Positions 44,040 through 53,508 are shown, numbered from the stretch's first letter. The stretch is DNA of 64,000 bases from Metaruminococcus_A sp050943475 (GCA_050943475.1 JBMNPF010000002.1:193601-257600); one strand, 5' to 3'. Numbers and translations are program-made. The notes: generated by a model not told the origin, from the sequence alone.

Positions 44040-44477
44040 TTATTTGTCTTCACAACCACAGTCGCAGTGTTCTTCGCCACAGCAACAGTCCTCGATATCA
44101 TCGAGGTCAAATTCGAGATGCTCTCCGCAGTTCGGGCAGACCATTTCGCCCTCGTCAAGCATGCTCTCATCCAAACAGATGGTGTCGCCGCAGGTTGGGC
44201 AGACAACTTCATAATACTCTTCGTCAAAGTCATCATCGTCTGCTTCGTCGTCATCATCCTCATAGAAATCGTCTTCCAAATCGCCCAAATCCTCGTCGAT
44301 AATCGAGACAAGTTCTTCAAGCTCTCCCTGATTTTCTTCAAGGTCGGTAATAGCCATTGCAATTTCATCCAGTGTGTCGATAATTGCATCGAAAACCTTT
44401 GCTTCTTTGGAATCCTCGTCAAACGACAAGCCCTGTAACAAGCCGCGCAGATACGCTACCTTTTCTGCAATATTCAT
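44040..44477 (-). CDS. Acidic zinc-ribbon protein with CD1247-type N-terminal domain
   Basis: This 145-residue protein begins MNIAEKVAYLRGLLQGLSF, the CD1247 N-terminal domain. A long run of Asp/Glu (residues about 70-88) follows, then a zinc ribbon with CPTCGD and CPNCGEHLEFD (about 93-120) and a Cys-rich end CCCGEEHCDCGCEDK. The family is found throughout Clostridia, often downstream of efp as here, and its function is unknown. The terminal cysteines could bind further metal. Confidence 0.85.
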   Translation of the reverse strand: MNIAEKVAYLRGLLQGLSFDEDSKEAKVFDAIIDTLDEIAMAITDLEENQGELEELVSIIDEDLGDLEDDFYEDDDDEADDDDFDEEYYEVVCPTCGDTICLDESMLDEGEMVCPNCGEHLEFDLDDIEDCCCGEEHCDCGCEDK

Positions 44478-44538
44478 GGACGTGCCCTCCTTATAATGAA
44501 GTTTTTAATAACCGGATTATTGGTCAAAACCGTAGAGG

Positions 44539-45096
44539 TTATGCACGCTCCATATACTCGCCGGTTCTGGTGTCAATACGAATGCGGTCACCCTGGTTGA
44601 TAAACAACGGCACACGAACTTCCGCACCGGTTTCAAGGGTTGCCGGTTTGGTGGCGTTGGTGGCAGTGTCGCCTTTAAAGCCCGGATCAGTCTCGGTGAC
44701 TTCCAGCTCGACAAAGTTCGGCGGCTCAATGCCGAATACATTGCCTTTATAGGACAGGATTTTACAAACCATGTTCTCCTTAACAAAGCGGAAACTGTCG
44801 CCAAGTTTGGACTCGTCAATCGGGATTAACTCGTAAGTCTCCGGATCCATAAAGTAATGCAGATTGCCGTCTGCATAGGAATACTCCATATCCTTACGTT
44901 CTACATAAGCATTTTCAAATTTCTCGGTCGGGTTGAAGGTACGCTCGGTCACAGCGCCGGAAATAACATTACGAATCTTGGTGCGGACAAACGCCGCGCC
45001 TTTTCCCGGTTTGACGTGCTGGAACTCAATTACCTGATAAACGTTTCCATCCATGTCAAAAGTGATACCGTTACGAAACTCGCCTGCTGATATCAT
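44539..45096 (-). CDS. efp: Translation elongation factor P
   Basis: This 185-residue protein has the three-domain beta fold of EF-P. The domain I loop tip HVKPGKGAAFVRTKIRN holds the modifiable Lys 32, and the C-terminal ends GAEVRVPLFINQGDRIRIDTRTGEYMERA. It relieves ribosome stalling at polyproline. It follows the M24 aminopeptidase in an arrangement (aroQ-pepP-efp) common in Firmicutes. Confidence 0.98.
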   Translation of the reverse strand: MISAGEFRNGITFDMDGNVYQVIEFQHVKPGKGAAFVRTKIRNVISGAVTERTFNPTEKFENAYVERKDMEYSYADGNLHYFMDPETYELIPIDESKLGDSFRFVKENMVCKILSYKGNVFGIEPPNFVELEVTETDPGFKGDTATNATKPATLETGAEVRVPLFINQGDRIRIDTRTGEYMERA

Positions 45097-45170
45097 AAAT
45101 AAACCTCCGTCATTCTTTCATACTTTATAGTCTTATTTTATACGAAAACGCCAATAATTACAAGTATTAA

Positions 45171-46244
45171 TTACAGGCAAATAAGCTCTTTTGGACTTTT
45201 TGTGAAATTTCGATAACCGTCTGGTGCAACTACTATCACATCTTCGATACGCACACCAAATTTTCCAGGCAAATAGATCCCTGGTTCCACCGAAATAACC
45301 ATGCCTGGAGCAAGCGCTGTCGTATCGCTCAGATTAAAGGCCGGCATTTCATGAATTTCAACCCCAAGGCTATGCCCAAGCCCGTGGCCGAAGCAGCCCT
45401 CAAAACCAGCCTCTGCAATAAAGCTGCGTGCAACTGCATCCACTTCTTTACAAACAACGCCGGGGCGAATAACTTCCATTGCGCGACGTTGCGCCTCCAA
45501 TACTGTGTAATACACCTGCTTCTGCTCTTCACTGATCGCTCCCACAGCGACAGTACGGGTCATATCGCTCATATATCCCCCAAGCATAGCGCCAAAGTCC
45601 ATTGTAATAAAATCGCCGGATTCTACCACTTTATCGGTCGGTGTACCGTGCGGCATAGAGGAATTGGCACCGGATACAACGATCGTATCAAAGGCAAAGC
45701 CATCTGCTCCCAACGATTTCATTTCAAATTCCAGCTGAGCTGCGATCTGCTTTTCAGTGACACCGGGTTTAATATATGCACAAATCCGTGTAAAAGCAGC
45801 GTCGGTAATGTTCTGCGCTTTTTGCATTTGTGCAATCTCTTCCTCTGTTTTCACACCGCGCATTTTTAAAAGCGCTTGGTCGAAATCGTCTGAAGCGACC
45901 AGTTCAATCCCCGGTAGCAGCTGCCGGTAACGGTTGAATTCACGCAGTGTCATATAGGAACTTTCAACTGCCATCGTTTTAATTGCATGCTGTTTCGCAT
46001 ACTCCTGAAGCTGACGGGAAAGAGATGTCAACAGTTCCACCCTACATCCGCTAATTTGTTTTTGCGCTTTTTCAATGTAACGGGAATCCACCAAAAACAA
46101 TGCTTCTTCAGAGGTAATCAGCAAAACACCGGCTGAGGAGTGAAATTGAAGCAGGTATTGGCGGTTGCATGCAGAGGTAACAAGCGCTGCATCAACGCCG
46201 TCCGGCAGCAAAGACACCGCCTTTTGAAGTTGAAATTCTGCCAT
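45171..46244 (-). CDS. pepP: Xaa-Pro aminopeptidase (M24B)
   Basis: This 357-residue protein has a creatinase-like N-domain (1-130) and a pita-bread catalytic domain. The metal ligands appear in order: MDFGAMLGGYMSDMTRT (two Asp near residues 216 and 227), GHGLGHSLGVEIHE (His near 289), VEPGIYLPGKFGVRIED (two Glu). It removes N-terminal residues before proline. It shares the operon with efp, whose product also deals with proline-rich stretches. Confidence 0.95.
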   Translation of the reverse strand: MAEFQLQKAVSLLPDGVDAALVTSACNRQYLLQFHSSAGVLLITSEEALFLVDSRYIEKAQKQISGCRVELLTSLSRQLQEYAKQHAIKTMAVESSYMTLREFNRYRQLLPGIELVASDDFDQALLKMRGVKTEEEIAQMQKAQNITDAAFTRICAYIKPGVTEKQIAAQLEFEMKSLGADGFAFDTIVVSGANSSMPHGTPTDKVVESGDFITMDFGAMLGGYMSDMTRTVAVGAISEEQKQVYYTVLEAQRRAMEVIRPGVVCKEVDAVARSFIAEAGFEGCFGHGLGHSLGVEIHEMPAFNLSDTTALAPGMVISVEPGIYLPGKFGVRIEDVIVVAPDGYRNFTKSPKELICL

Positions 46245-46262
46245 AATAACCGCTTCCTTTCT

Positions 46263-46697
46263 TTACAGCAAAGGTTTAATGCCGTCCAGCGCCAACAGGT
46301 AACTATATTTGCCGAAACCGGCAATCTGACCGACACAAACCGGCGCAATGACCGAATGATGGCGGAACTCCTCCCTGCCGTGGATGTTGGAAAGATGCAC
46401 CTCAATGCAGGGAATTTTAAGCAGCGCAATCGCATCGCGAATGGCATAACTGTAATGCGTATAAGCGCCGGCGTTGATGATAACCCCATCACACTGGCTG
46501 CGGATTTCATGAATTTTATCAATAATAGCGCCTTCGTGATTGGACTGAAAGGTTTCACATTCCAGTGAAAGCTCGTTTGCATGCGCAACGATGAGCCTGT
46601 TGATGTCTGCAAGCGTCTCTTTTCCATAAATATTGGTTTCACGTTCACCAGTCATATTGATATTTGGCCCATGAATCACCATTACTTTCTTCTTCAT
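46263..46697 (-). CDS. aroQ: Type II 3-dehydroquinate dehydratase
   Basis: The 144-residue reading starts at the ATG 8 bp after GGGGAG; a GTG at 46703 overlaps the upstream stop and is less likely. Motifs are VIHGPNINMTGERETNIYG (catalytic Arg/Tyr), FQSNHEGAIIDKIHE, INAGAYTHYSYAIRDAI and EVHLSNIHGREEFRHHSVIAP. It dehydrates 3-dehydroquinate in the shikimate pathway. No other aro genes are close. Confidence 0.96.
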   Translation of the reverse strand: MKKKVMVIHGPNINMTGERETNIYGKETLADINRLIVAHANELSLECETFQSNHEGAIIDKIHEIRSQCDGVIINAGAYTHYSYAIRDAIALLKIPCIEVHLSNIHGREEFRHHSVIAPVCVGQIAGFGKYSYLLALDGIKPLL

Positions 46698-46699
46698 TG

Positions 46700-47575
46700 T
46701 CACTGCTCCCCTTCGTCTTTGTCCAGATAGTTCTGGTACATCTGCATCATGGTTCTTGCGTCCTCCGCCTGCGTTCCAGCGGATTCACAAATGAATACCG
46801 GGGAAAGATTTTTCTTTGCCACAAGCTCTGCAAGCGGTTCAAAATCCGGCCCGTAGATGGTATCCTCAAAAGTGAGGTGCATTTTTTCTCCGCCGTTGTC
46901 GGTATACTGAATCTTGCTGAAATGAGAATGAAATGCTTTCAGACGATCAAAACCCAAACGGTTTTCAATGGTGTCAAGAATCTGGGCAAAGCTCTCCTTA
47001 GAATTGACCTGCCCAAGTGTGCGTGCGTTTAAATGCCCAAAATCAATGCAGGGAATCAAACGTTCATCAAGCTCACACAGGCTCATAACCTCGTCCAGGT
47101 TGCCCAGCTGGTTGATTTTGCCCATTGTTTCCGGGCAGAAAGTAATATCGCCATAACCCTGTTCATCCATTGCGGCAAGACAGCGTTTAACAGTATCACA
47201 CGCCAGCGCCAGTGCCTCCTCGCGGGTCATTTTCCCACAGGAACCGGAATGAACAATGAGTCGCGTCGCACCGAGCAGCCTTGCAGCAGCGGCACTTTGC
47301 AGTACATAATCAATGCTTTTATCCCGTTTTTCCGGTTCTACGCTGGAAAGCGAAATATAGTACGGGGTGTGCAGCGACATACGGATTCCTTTTTCTTCCG
47401 CATTTTTTCGCAGCATTTCCGCAGATTTTGCATTAACCCGTACACCGCGCCCACACTGATACTCATAGGCGTTTAACCCAAACTTTTCAAGGTATTCCGG
47501 CATTTGTTCCTGGCTTTTATAACCCATTTCACCAAAACTCTGGGAGCTGCCGGCCGGGCCAAAATATGCACTCAT
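46700..47575 (-). CDS. Endonuclease IV-like TIM barrel protein (AP endonuclease family 2)
   Basis: This 291-residue xylose-isomerase-like barrel has several metal-ligand motifs of Nfo: SLHTPYYISLSS (His near 69), LIVHSGS (His near 109), CPETMGK (Glu near 145), PCIDFGHLNA (Asp, His near 180) and FHSHFSK. Family members cleave abasic sites, which fits a repair or spore-DNA role. It overlaps yqeG by 4 bp and precedes aroQ. Divergence from E. coli Nfo leaves room for another sugar or phosphodiester substrate. Confidence 0.85.
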   Translation of the reverse strand: MSAYFGPAGSSQSFGEMGYKSQEQMPEYLEKFGLNAYEYQCGRGVRVNAKSAEMLRKNAEEKGIRMSLHTPYYISLSSVEPEKRDKSIDYVLQSAAAARLLGATRLIVHSGSCGKMTREEALALACDTVKRCLAAMDEQGYGDITFCPETMGKINQLGNLDEVMSLCELDERLIPCIDFGHLNARTLGQVNSKESFAQILDTIENRLGFDRLKAFHSHFSKIQYTDNGGEKMHLTFEDTIYGPDFEPLAELVAKKNLSPVFICESAGTQAEDARTMMQMYQNYLDKDEGEQ

Positions 47576-48075
47576 TTTTTCACCTCTTTCTCACGATAAC
47601 GGGCAATGTATTTCTGTTCCCAGCGGCGTTTCCAACGGAAAAAGCGACTGGTTTCCAACTCAAATGGCTCCACCAAAATAGTCAGGATGCGCTGGAGGTT
47701 TCCGCCAATGACATCCGTCATAATCTGGTCACCAATCATCGCGGTGGATTTACGGGCGGCACCCATTTTCCGGCGAGCTTTGCGAATGCCATATCCAAGC
47801 GGCTTGCACCCCATGCAGACATAAGGAAGCCCCAGCTTTTCCGCAAATGGCGCCACCCGCTGTTTTGTATTATTGGATACAATTATCATAGAAATACCAG
47901 CTTTCTGCATAACCTGTATCCATTCCGGAACGCCGTTTGCTGGCTCCGGTTTTCCATAAACTGCAAGTGTATTGTCCACATCCAGCAAAACGACTGAAAT
48001 CCCTTTTTGAATTAAAAACTCCGGCGTAACGTCCAATATGGACGAAACAATGTAATCCGGCATAAAAACCGACAT
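47572..48075 (-). CDS. yqeG: YqeG family HAD-IIIA phosphatase
   Basis: This 167-residue HAD phosphatase has motif I VVLLDVDNTLAVYG (Asp nucleophile near residue 32), motif II IVSNNTKQR, and the late motif MIGDQIMTDVIGGN. YqeG-type enzymes are PGP-like phosphatases widespread in Firmicutes, usually with shikimate or NAD/ribosome genes. The precise substrate is unknown. It is the first gene of the aroQ-pepP-efp unit. Confidence 0.92.
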   Translation of the reverse strand: MSVFMPDYIVSSILDVTPEFLIQKGISVVLLDVDNTLAVYGKPEPANGVPEWIQVMQKAGISMIIVSNNTKQRVAPFAEKLGLPYVCMGCKPLGYGIRKARRKMGAARKSTAMIGDQIMTDVIGGNLQRILTILVEPFELETSRFFRWKRRWEQKYIARYREKEVKK

Positions 48076-48104
48076 GTAAGCCTCCCTTTGGCTTTTAATA
48101 TAAC

Positions 48105-48136
48105 AAAAAAGCGAGCAGCAGAGCGCTCGCTTTTTT
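48105..48136 (-). terminator. Terminator of rpsU
   Basis: A 12-bp stem AAAAAAGCGAGC and complement with an 8-nt loop, followed by T6 on the plus strand and by A/T-runs on both exits. Confidence 0.88.
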
Positions 48137-48150
48137 GCAATTAAGTAATT

Positions 48151-48327
48151 TTACTTGAACTTACGCTTACGTGCAGCTTCCGATTTCTTCTTACGCTTTA
48201 CAGAAGGTTTCTCGTAATGCTCCCGCTTCCGAACCTCGGCCAAAACGCCTGATTTTGCACAAGACCGTTTAAATCTTCTCAAAGCGCTGTCCAAAGACTC
48301 GTTGTCTTTTACTCTGATTTCTGACAC
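48151..48327 (-). CDS. rpsU: 30S ribosomal protein S21
   Basis: A 58-codon gene with a GTG start at 48325-48327, 8 bp after GGGAGGG. The translated product begins MSEIRVKDNESLDSALRRF and continues KRSCAKSGVLAEVRKREHYEKPS, then a lysine/arginine-rich tail ending ARKRKFK. That is the entire S21 family pattern at normal length. A near-consensus promoter and a terminator make it a single-gene transcript. Confidence 0.98.
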   Translation of the reverse strand: MSEIRVKDNESLDSALRRFKRSCAKSGVLAEVRKREHYEKPSVKRKKKSEAARKRKFK

Positions 48328-48384
48328 TCTCTATTCCCTCCCTTTGCCCCAAAGGCAGAGGTTAAAAGCAAAATTTATGAACTT

Positions 48385-48414
48385 ATTATACTACGGATTG
48401 CTGGCCTCTGTCAA
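48385..48414 (-). promoter_or_regulatory. Promoter of rpsU
   Basis: TTGACA (48409-48414) and TATAAT (48385-48390), spacer 18 bp on the minus strand. Confidence 0.88.
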
Positions 48415-48441
48415 GACCTAAAATACAAGATGCAGTATCTC

Positions 48442-50847
48442 TTATTTTACAACCAAATTAACCAGCTTTCCGGGTACATAAATTTCTTTTACGAGATTTT
48501 TGCCGGCAATGGTCTCGCGGACATGCTCTTCCTCTTTTGCCGCAGAGATTGCGTCATCTTTGCTAATGTCAGCCGCCACTTGAATTTTACCGCGCAGCTT
48601 ACCATTGACCTGTACCACAAGTTCAATGGTGGCTTCCACACACTCTGCCTCATCGAACTCCGGCCAATCACAACCAGAAAGCATTCCCTCAAACCCAAGC
48701 AATTCATAGAGTTCTTCGGTAATATGCGGTGCAAATGGGTTGAGCAGAATGAGCAGTGTCTTGAATTCTGCACGGTTAATCGAGCCGACCGCCGCAATTT
48801 CATTGAGTAAGCTCATCATTGCAGCAATAGCAGTATTAAACTTCAGGTTTTCAATATCCTCGGTTACCTTTTTAATGGTTTTGTGTATAGGAGCACGCAG
48901 CTCATCACGGTAGGTGTTTCCATCGACGATATTGTCCTGTAACGCCCAAATGCGGTCTAAGAAGCGTTTGCAGCCCTTAATGCTGGCGGAACTCCACGGC
49001 GCACTCTTTTCAAAGTCACCGATGAACATTTCATACAGACGCATGGTATCGGCACCATATTCCTTGACAATATCATCTGGGTTAACGACGTTACCGCGGG
49101 ATTTACTCATTTTTTCGCCGTTTTCGCCCAGAATCATGCCATGGCTGGTACGCTTGGCATAGGGCTCTTTGGAGCTGACAACACCAATATCATACAAGAA
49201 CTTATGCCAGAAACGGGAGTACAGCAAATGGAGCGTTGTATGTTCCATACCGCCGTTGTACCAATCAACCGGAAGCCAGTAATCCAATGCCTCTTTGGAA
49301 GCAAGAGCATTTGGATTATGCGGATCGCAATAACGCAGGAAATACCAGGAAGAACCAGCCCATTGGGGCATGGTATCGGTTTCGCGTTTTGCCGGGCCGC
49401 CGCAGTGTGGACAGGTCGTATTGACAAAGCTGTCCATTTTGGAGAGCGGAGATTCACCGTCATCCGTTGGCTCAAAGGATTCGATCTCCGGCAACCGAAG
49501 CGGCAGTTCACTTTCCGGAATGGGCACATAGCCGCACTTTTCACAATAGACAATCGGGATAGGTTCTCCCCAAAAACGCTGGCGGGAAAAGACCCAGTCG
49601 CGCAATTTAAAGTTAACTTTCGGGTGCCCTTTTTTGTTTTCCTCCAGCCAGGAAATAATTTTTTTCTTGGCCTCCTCCACCGAGAGACCGTTGAGCATAC
49701 CAGAATTGACCATTGTGCCGGTTGCACAATCGGTAAACGCTTCTTTCGAGACATCGCCGCCCGCAACAACCTCAATAATTGGCAGATTAAAGGCTTTGGC
49801 AAAATCGTAGTCGCGAGTGTCGTGCGCCGGCACCGCCATAATCGCGCCGGTGCCGTAGGTCATTAATACATAATCCGAAATAAAAATCGGGATTTCGGTG
49901 TTGTTCACCGGATTGACGGCGCGTACTCCTTCCAGCTTGACACCGGTTTTCTCTTTGACAATTTCGGTGCGTTCAAAGTCCGATTTACGAGCAGAAGCCG
50001 CCTGATAATCCCGGACGGCATCCATGTTTTGAATCCGTTCCGCCCACTGCTCAATCAGCGGATGTTCCGGAGAAATTACCATGTAGGTGGCACCGAAAAG
50101 CGTATCCGGGCGGGTGGTGTAAACGGTGAGGACATCTCCTGCCGTCGTATCAAACGCAACCTCTGCGCCGGTGGAACGGCCAATCCAGTTTTTCTGGGAA
50201 ATTTTGACGCGTTCAATATAATCTACATCGTCCAAATCGTCGATAAGGCGCTGCGCATATTCGGTAATTTTCAGCATCCACTGGGATTTTACCTTGTGTA
50301 CCACTTCTCCGCCACAGCGTTCGCAGACACCGTTGACAACTTCTTCGTTTGCCAGTACGCATTTACAGGAAGTACACCAGTTGACCGACATTTCTTTTTT
50401 ATAGGCCAATCCCTTTTTAAAGAGCTGGAGGAAAATCCACTGGGTCCATTTGTAATAATCCGGATCGGTTGTATTGATTTCCCTTGTCCAGTCAAAGGAC
50501 AGGCCAAGCGACATCAACTGTTCTTTAAAATGCGCTACATTCTGCTTGGTGACAATTTCCGGATGGATCTTATTCTTGATGGCATAGTTTTCGGTCGGCA
50601 GACCGAAAGCATCCCATCCCATTGGATAAAGGACATTATATCCTTCCAAACGCCGTTTGCGCGCAACGATGTCAAGCGCCGTATAAGAACGCGGATGGCC
50701 TACATGCAGACCCTGTCCGGATGGGTACGGGAACTCAACCAACGCATAATATTTGGGCAGCGTATAATCATCTTTAGCAGCAAAAACATTTTTGTCCTGC
50801 CAGATTTTCTGCCATTTTTTTTCGACCTGTTCAAAATCGTATCTCAC
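48442..50847 (-). CDS. leuS: Leucyl-tRNA synthetase
   Basis: This 801-residue class I synthetase has the HIGH-type motif PSGQGLHVGHPRSY near residue 40, an editing domain with TTRPDTLFGATYMVISPEHPL and TYGTGAIMAVPAHDTRDYDFA, and KMSKSRGNV near 575. Paired cysteines occur in the zinc regions (WCTSCK.. and CERCGGEV; CEKCG; CPHCGGPA). It ends the long trmFO-leuS operon; its start codon abuts the rsfS stop. No T box is visible because the operon promoter is outside the window. No clear terminator follows. Confidence 0.98.
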   Translation of the reverse strand: MRYDFEQVEKKWQKIWQDKNVFAAKDDYTLPKYYALVEFPYPSGQGLHVGHPRSYTALDIVARKRRLEGYNVLYPMGWDAFGLPTENYAIKNKIHPEIVTKQNVAHFKEQLMSLGLSFDWTREINTTDPDYYKWTQWIFLQLFKKGLAYKKEMSVNWCTSCKCVLANEEVVNGVCERCGGEVVHKVKSQWMLKITEYAQRLIDDLDDVDYIERVKISQKNWIGRSTGAEVAFDTTAGDVLTVYTTRPDTLFGATYMVISPEHPLIEQWAERIQNMDAVRDYQAASARKSDFERTEIVKEKTGVKLEGVRAVNPVNNTEIPIFISDYVLMTYGTGAIMAVPAHDTRDYDFAKAFNLPIIEVVAGGDVSKEAFTDCATGTMVNSGMLNGLSVEEAKKKIISWLEENKKGHPKVNFKLRDWVFSRQRFWGEPIPIVYCEKCGYVPIPESELPLRLPEIESFEPTDDGESPLSKMDSFVNTTCPHCGGPAKRETDTMPQWAGSSWYFLRYCDPHNPNALASKEALDYWLPVDWYNGGMEHTTLHLLYSRFWHKFLYDIGVVSSKEPYAKRTSHGMILGENGEKMSKSRGNVVNPDDIVKEYGADTMRLYEMFIGDFEKSAPWSSASIKGCKRFLDRIWALQDNIVDGNTYRDELRAPIHKTIKKVTEDIENLKFNTAIAAMMSLLNEIAAVGSINRAEFKTLLILLNPFAPHITEELYELLGFEGMLSGCDWPEFDEAECVEATIELVVQVNGKLRGKIQVAADISKDDAISAAKEEEHVRETIAGKNLVKEIYVPGKLVNLVVK

Positions 50848-51216
50848 TTACTTTTCCCCCTGCTCCGCTATGATGTTTTCAATCTCTACATTCTCTGCGT
50901 CCGCCCACATCCGTTCCAGGTCGTAATACTCTCTTGCGTCCTTTAAAAAAACGTGGACAATAACGTCATGATAATCCAATACAATCCAGTTATTGGAGTG
51001 GTAGCCCTCAATAAAGGAAGGCTGTAGACCCATTTGAGAAAGCTGGTAATCCACCTCATCCACCAAAGATTTTACCTGTGTTGTCGAGGTAGCGCCCGCA
51101 ATAACAAAATAGTCAGCAAGAATGGTGAGATCGCGGATTTTTAAAAGACGAATATCATCCGCCTTTTTCTTATCAAGAATTCGTACAATTTTTTGGGAAA
51201 GTTCTAAGGACGTCAT
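50848..51216 (-). CDS. rsfS: Ribosome silencing factor RsfS
   Basis: This 122-residue protein starts at the ATG behind AAAGGG at 51214-51216. It has the RsfS/Iojap core: DDIRLLKIRDLTILADYFVIAGATSTTQVKSLVDEV and GYHSNNWIVLDYHDVIVHVF, then ARE.YDLERMW. It binds L14 on the large subunit and blocks subunit joining under starvation. The order nadD-yqeK-...-rsfS is standard in Firmicutes, with the two LCP genes inserted here. Confidence 0.96.
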   Translation of the reverse strand: MTSLELSQKIVRILDKKKADDIRLLKIRDLTILADYFVIAGATSTTQVKSLVDEVDYQLSQMGLQPSFIEGYHSNNWIVLDYHDVIVHVFLKDAREYYDLERMWADAENVEIENIIAEQGEK

Positions 51217-51229
51217 CGAAAAACCCTTT

Positions 51230-52360
51230 CTATGCGGCGCTGTCAGAAGCGCTTGAATTACTACTGCTTTGGCTGGAGCTGCTCTGCCCGGAATCACCAC
51301 CGACAATTTCACCGAGAACCCCCTGATTTCCATCAAGATAGGTGGTCTGATTGTACATCTCCACACATTCAAGTTCTTCGGCAGCAACTTCAGCAGAATA
51401 GGGGCGGAAACTCTCGTTAAGAAGATCGGCAGTCGCCTGCAAATGAACGCTATACAGGGCATAGGCAGGCGGAATCCCTTCTCCAGGCAGCAAATGCATA
51501 ACAACATGATCCATCGAAAGACCGTTCACAACGCCCAAAAAGCCCATCATTTGATTTGGGGTAAGATCGGTCGAAACATAATTGAGCAGCGTAGGAACCA
51601 AGCCGAGCAATTCTGTTTTGGAAAGCTCCAACAATTGTTCCATCATAGCAGCTATAAAAAGCCGCTGAATCTGCAGACGGGAAATATCGCCAAGCGCGTA
51701 GTTGCCGGTCGAACTCCCCGCTGCTCCGCGATGACGTACAATCACCTCTGCGTGGGCACCGTCCAGCGTTTGCAAACCTTTTTTAACGGTCAGACCACCG
51801 CCCCAGTCATAGTCATAGGGGACGTCCATTGTAACGCCGCCGATGGCGTCGACCAAATCCTTAAAACCATCCATTTTAATGGTGGCATAGTGGTCAACCG
51901 GGAGTTTAAACAGACGGTTGATTTCACTGGCAAGACCCTGAACACCGCCGTTTTCTTTTCGGCCATACACAGCGTTGATTTTATTGGTAGAGGTGTTCTC
52001 CACATAGGTATCACGCGGGATTTGCAAAATATCCACCTTACCTGCTTTGATATCAAAAGTTACATACATAATAAGGTCTGTGCGTTCGCCAAGTCCCCGG
52101 CCTTCTTCATCATCAATACCGCAAATCAAAAAACTAACGACATCCTCTTTAATCTCTTCTTCCGTCTGTATTTCAGAGCTGATATCGCCCTCCCCACCCT
52201 GAAACAGCTTACTGTTGAGCAAAATCATGGCGGTAATAACCAATGTGCACACTATAATTACAACAATGCACAGAGCAATTAACAATTTTTTCTTTAAGGG
52301 CATTTTTTTCTTTTGGCGTCCGGAGGAAATATCCTCAAACTGGCCTTTGTTTTTTGGCAT
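51230..52360 (-). CDS. LytR-CpsA-Psr (LCP) family cell-wall polymer ligase, copy 1
   Basis: This 376-residue protein has a basic N-terminus, one transmembrane helix (about 24-50), then the LCP catalytic domain. Conserved Asp/Arg residues that coordinate pyrophosphate appear in VSFLICGIDDEEGRGLGERTDLIMYV and DILQIPRDTYV, with AINRLFKLPVDHYATIKMDGFKDLVDAIGGVTMDVP further on. It ends in a Ser-rich tail. LCP enzymes transfer wall teichoic-acid-like polymers from undecaprenyl carriers to peptidoglycan. GGAGG precedes the start. It is adjacent to a paralogue. Confidence 0.93.
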   Translation of the reverse strand: MPKNKGQFEDISSGRQKKKMPLKKKLLIALCIVVIIVCTLVITAMILLNSKLFQGGEGDISSEIQTEEEIKEDVVSFLICGIDDEEGRGLGERTDLIMYVTFDIKAGKVDILQIPRDTYVENTSTNKINAVYGRKENGGVQGLASEINRLFKLPVDHYATIKMDGFKDLVDAIGGVTMDVPYDYDWGGGLTVKKGLQTLDGAHAEVIVRHRGAAGSSTGNYALGDISRLQIQRLFIAAMMEQLLELSKTELLGLVPTLLNYVSTDLTPNQMMGFLGVVNGLSMDHVVMHLLPGEGIPPAYALYSVHLQATADLLNESFRPYSAEVAAEELECVEMYNQTTYLDGNQGVLGEIVGGDSGQSSSSQSSSNSSASDSAA

Positions 52361-52392
52361 ATTGCGCCTCCAAATGTAACGACAGTTTGTTC

Positions 52393-53508
52393 TTACGATG
52401 CCTGTTGGGAAGCGAACTCGCTGGAAGAGGATGACTTTCCTACCAGACTACCTAGATCATCAACATCGTCATCCAAATTGCTTACAGTATTGGCGAGTTC
52501 CTCACAGTCAATATCCGAAGTGGTAATCGGATCCGAAAAAGGTTTAAAATACGCATTAATGACCTCAACAGCCTTATCTTTATGAATGCTGTAATACCAT
52601 GTCCCGTTTTCCGGCATTTTATAGCCTTCTCCAGGCAGGGTTAACATTTTCATATTGTTGAGATCAAACCCGGTTACCAGGTCTACATATCCCAACATTT
52701 CCCCAACGGAAAGATCGGTTGTCAAGTATTGGGAAAGGGTTGGTACCAGACCGACCAACTGGGTTTTCGGCATACTCAGCATTTTCTGCAGCAGTGCCGC
52801 AATAAAAATGCGCTGGGTCTGTAAACGTCCAATATCCTGCAAAGCATACGAATGCCGTTCACGAACGACCATTTCTGCTTGCAGACCATTCAGGGTTTGT
52901 ACACCCTTTTCAATGGTTACGCCATCTAGGTTAAAGGAAATTGGAACGTCCATTGTGACGCCGCCAATGGCATCCACCAAATCTTTAAAGCCATCCATTT
53001 TAATGGTGACATAATGGTCGATGTTAAGCGTAAACGCTTCGTGCAGTTTTTTAGAAAGCCCATCTACTCCACCGTTTTTCTCCAAACCATAAATGGCGTT
53101 GATTTTACCGGAGGAGCTTTCTTCAAATCCAATAAAGGTATCGCGGGGAAACTGCAATACGTTGACTTTGTTTTCTTCAATGTTATAGTTAGCAACCATT
53201 AAAACATCGCTGCGCTGGCCAAGACCGCGCCCTTCTTCGTCGTCGATACCAACAATCAGAAAATTGACCACCTTATCCTTGATGGCAACCGGCGTCTGCG
53301 CCTCACTGTTTACAATATCATCACCAGAAAAGAACTTTCCGTTGAGCACCGCCACTACGGTAACTGCAACTGCCGAGCAGACAATGAGTAAAATAGACAA
53401 AACCATAATCAGTTTATCTTTTGCGCTGTGCCTGCGTTTTCTCTTTTTTTTCGAATGGGATACAGTTTGATAATGGCTGCGGTTAGTATGATTTCTGTTG
53501 TTTGCCAT
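52393..53508 (-). CDS. LytR-CpsA-Psr (LCP) family cell-wall polymer ligase, copy 2
   Basis: This 371-residue paralogue of the following gene starts at the ATG after GAGGG at 53506-53508. A strongly basic cytoplasmic tail (KKKRKRRHSAKDK), a transmembrane helix (about 34-55) and the same LCP motifs GIDDEEGRGLGQRSDVLMVAN, LQFPRDTFIGF and DHYVTIKMDGFKDLVDAIGGVTMDVP are present. The pair arose by tandem duplication, now quite diverged. It overlaps yqeK by 26 bp, so it is co-transcribed with nadD and rsfS. Confidence 0.93.
   Translation of the reverse strand: MANNRNHTNRSHYQTVSHSKKKRKRRHSAKDKLIMVLSILLIVCSAVAVTVVAVLNGKFFSGDDIVNSEAQTPVAIKDKVVNFLIVGIDDEEGRGLGQRSDVLMVANYNIEENKVNVLQFPRDTFIGFEESSSGKINAIYGLEKNGGVDGLSKKLHEAFTLNIDHYVTIKMDGFKDLVDAIGGVTMDVPISFNLDGVTIEKGVQTLNGLQAEMVVRERHSYALQDIGRLQTQRIFIAALLQKMLSMPKTQLVGLVPTLSQYLTTDLSVGEMLGYVDLVTGFDLNNMKMLTLPGEGYKMPENGTWYYSIHKDKAVEVINAYFKPFSDPITTSDIDCEELANTVSNLDDDVDDLGSLVGKSSSSSEFASQQAS

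Noticed and set aside
51269..52282. Long plus-strand frame opposite the LCP gene
   Set aside because: Antisense to a gene with clear LCP motifs; no start signal.
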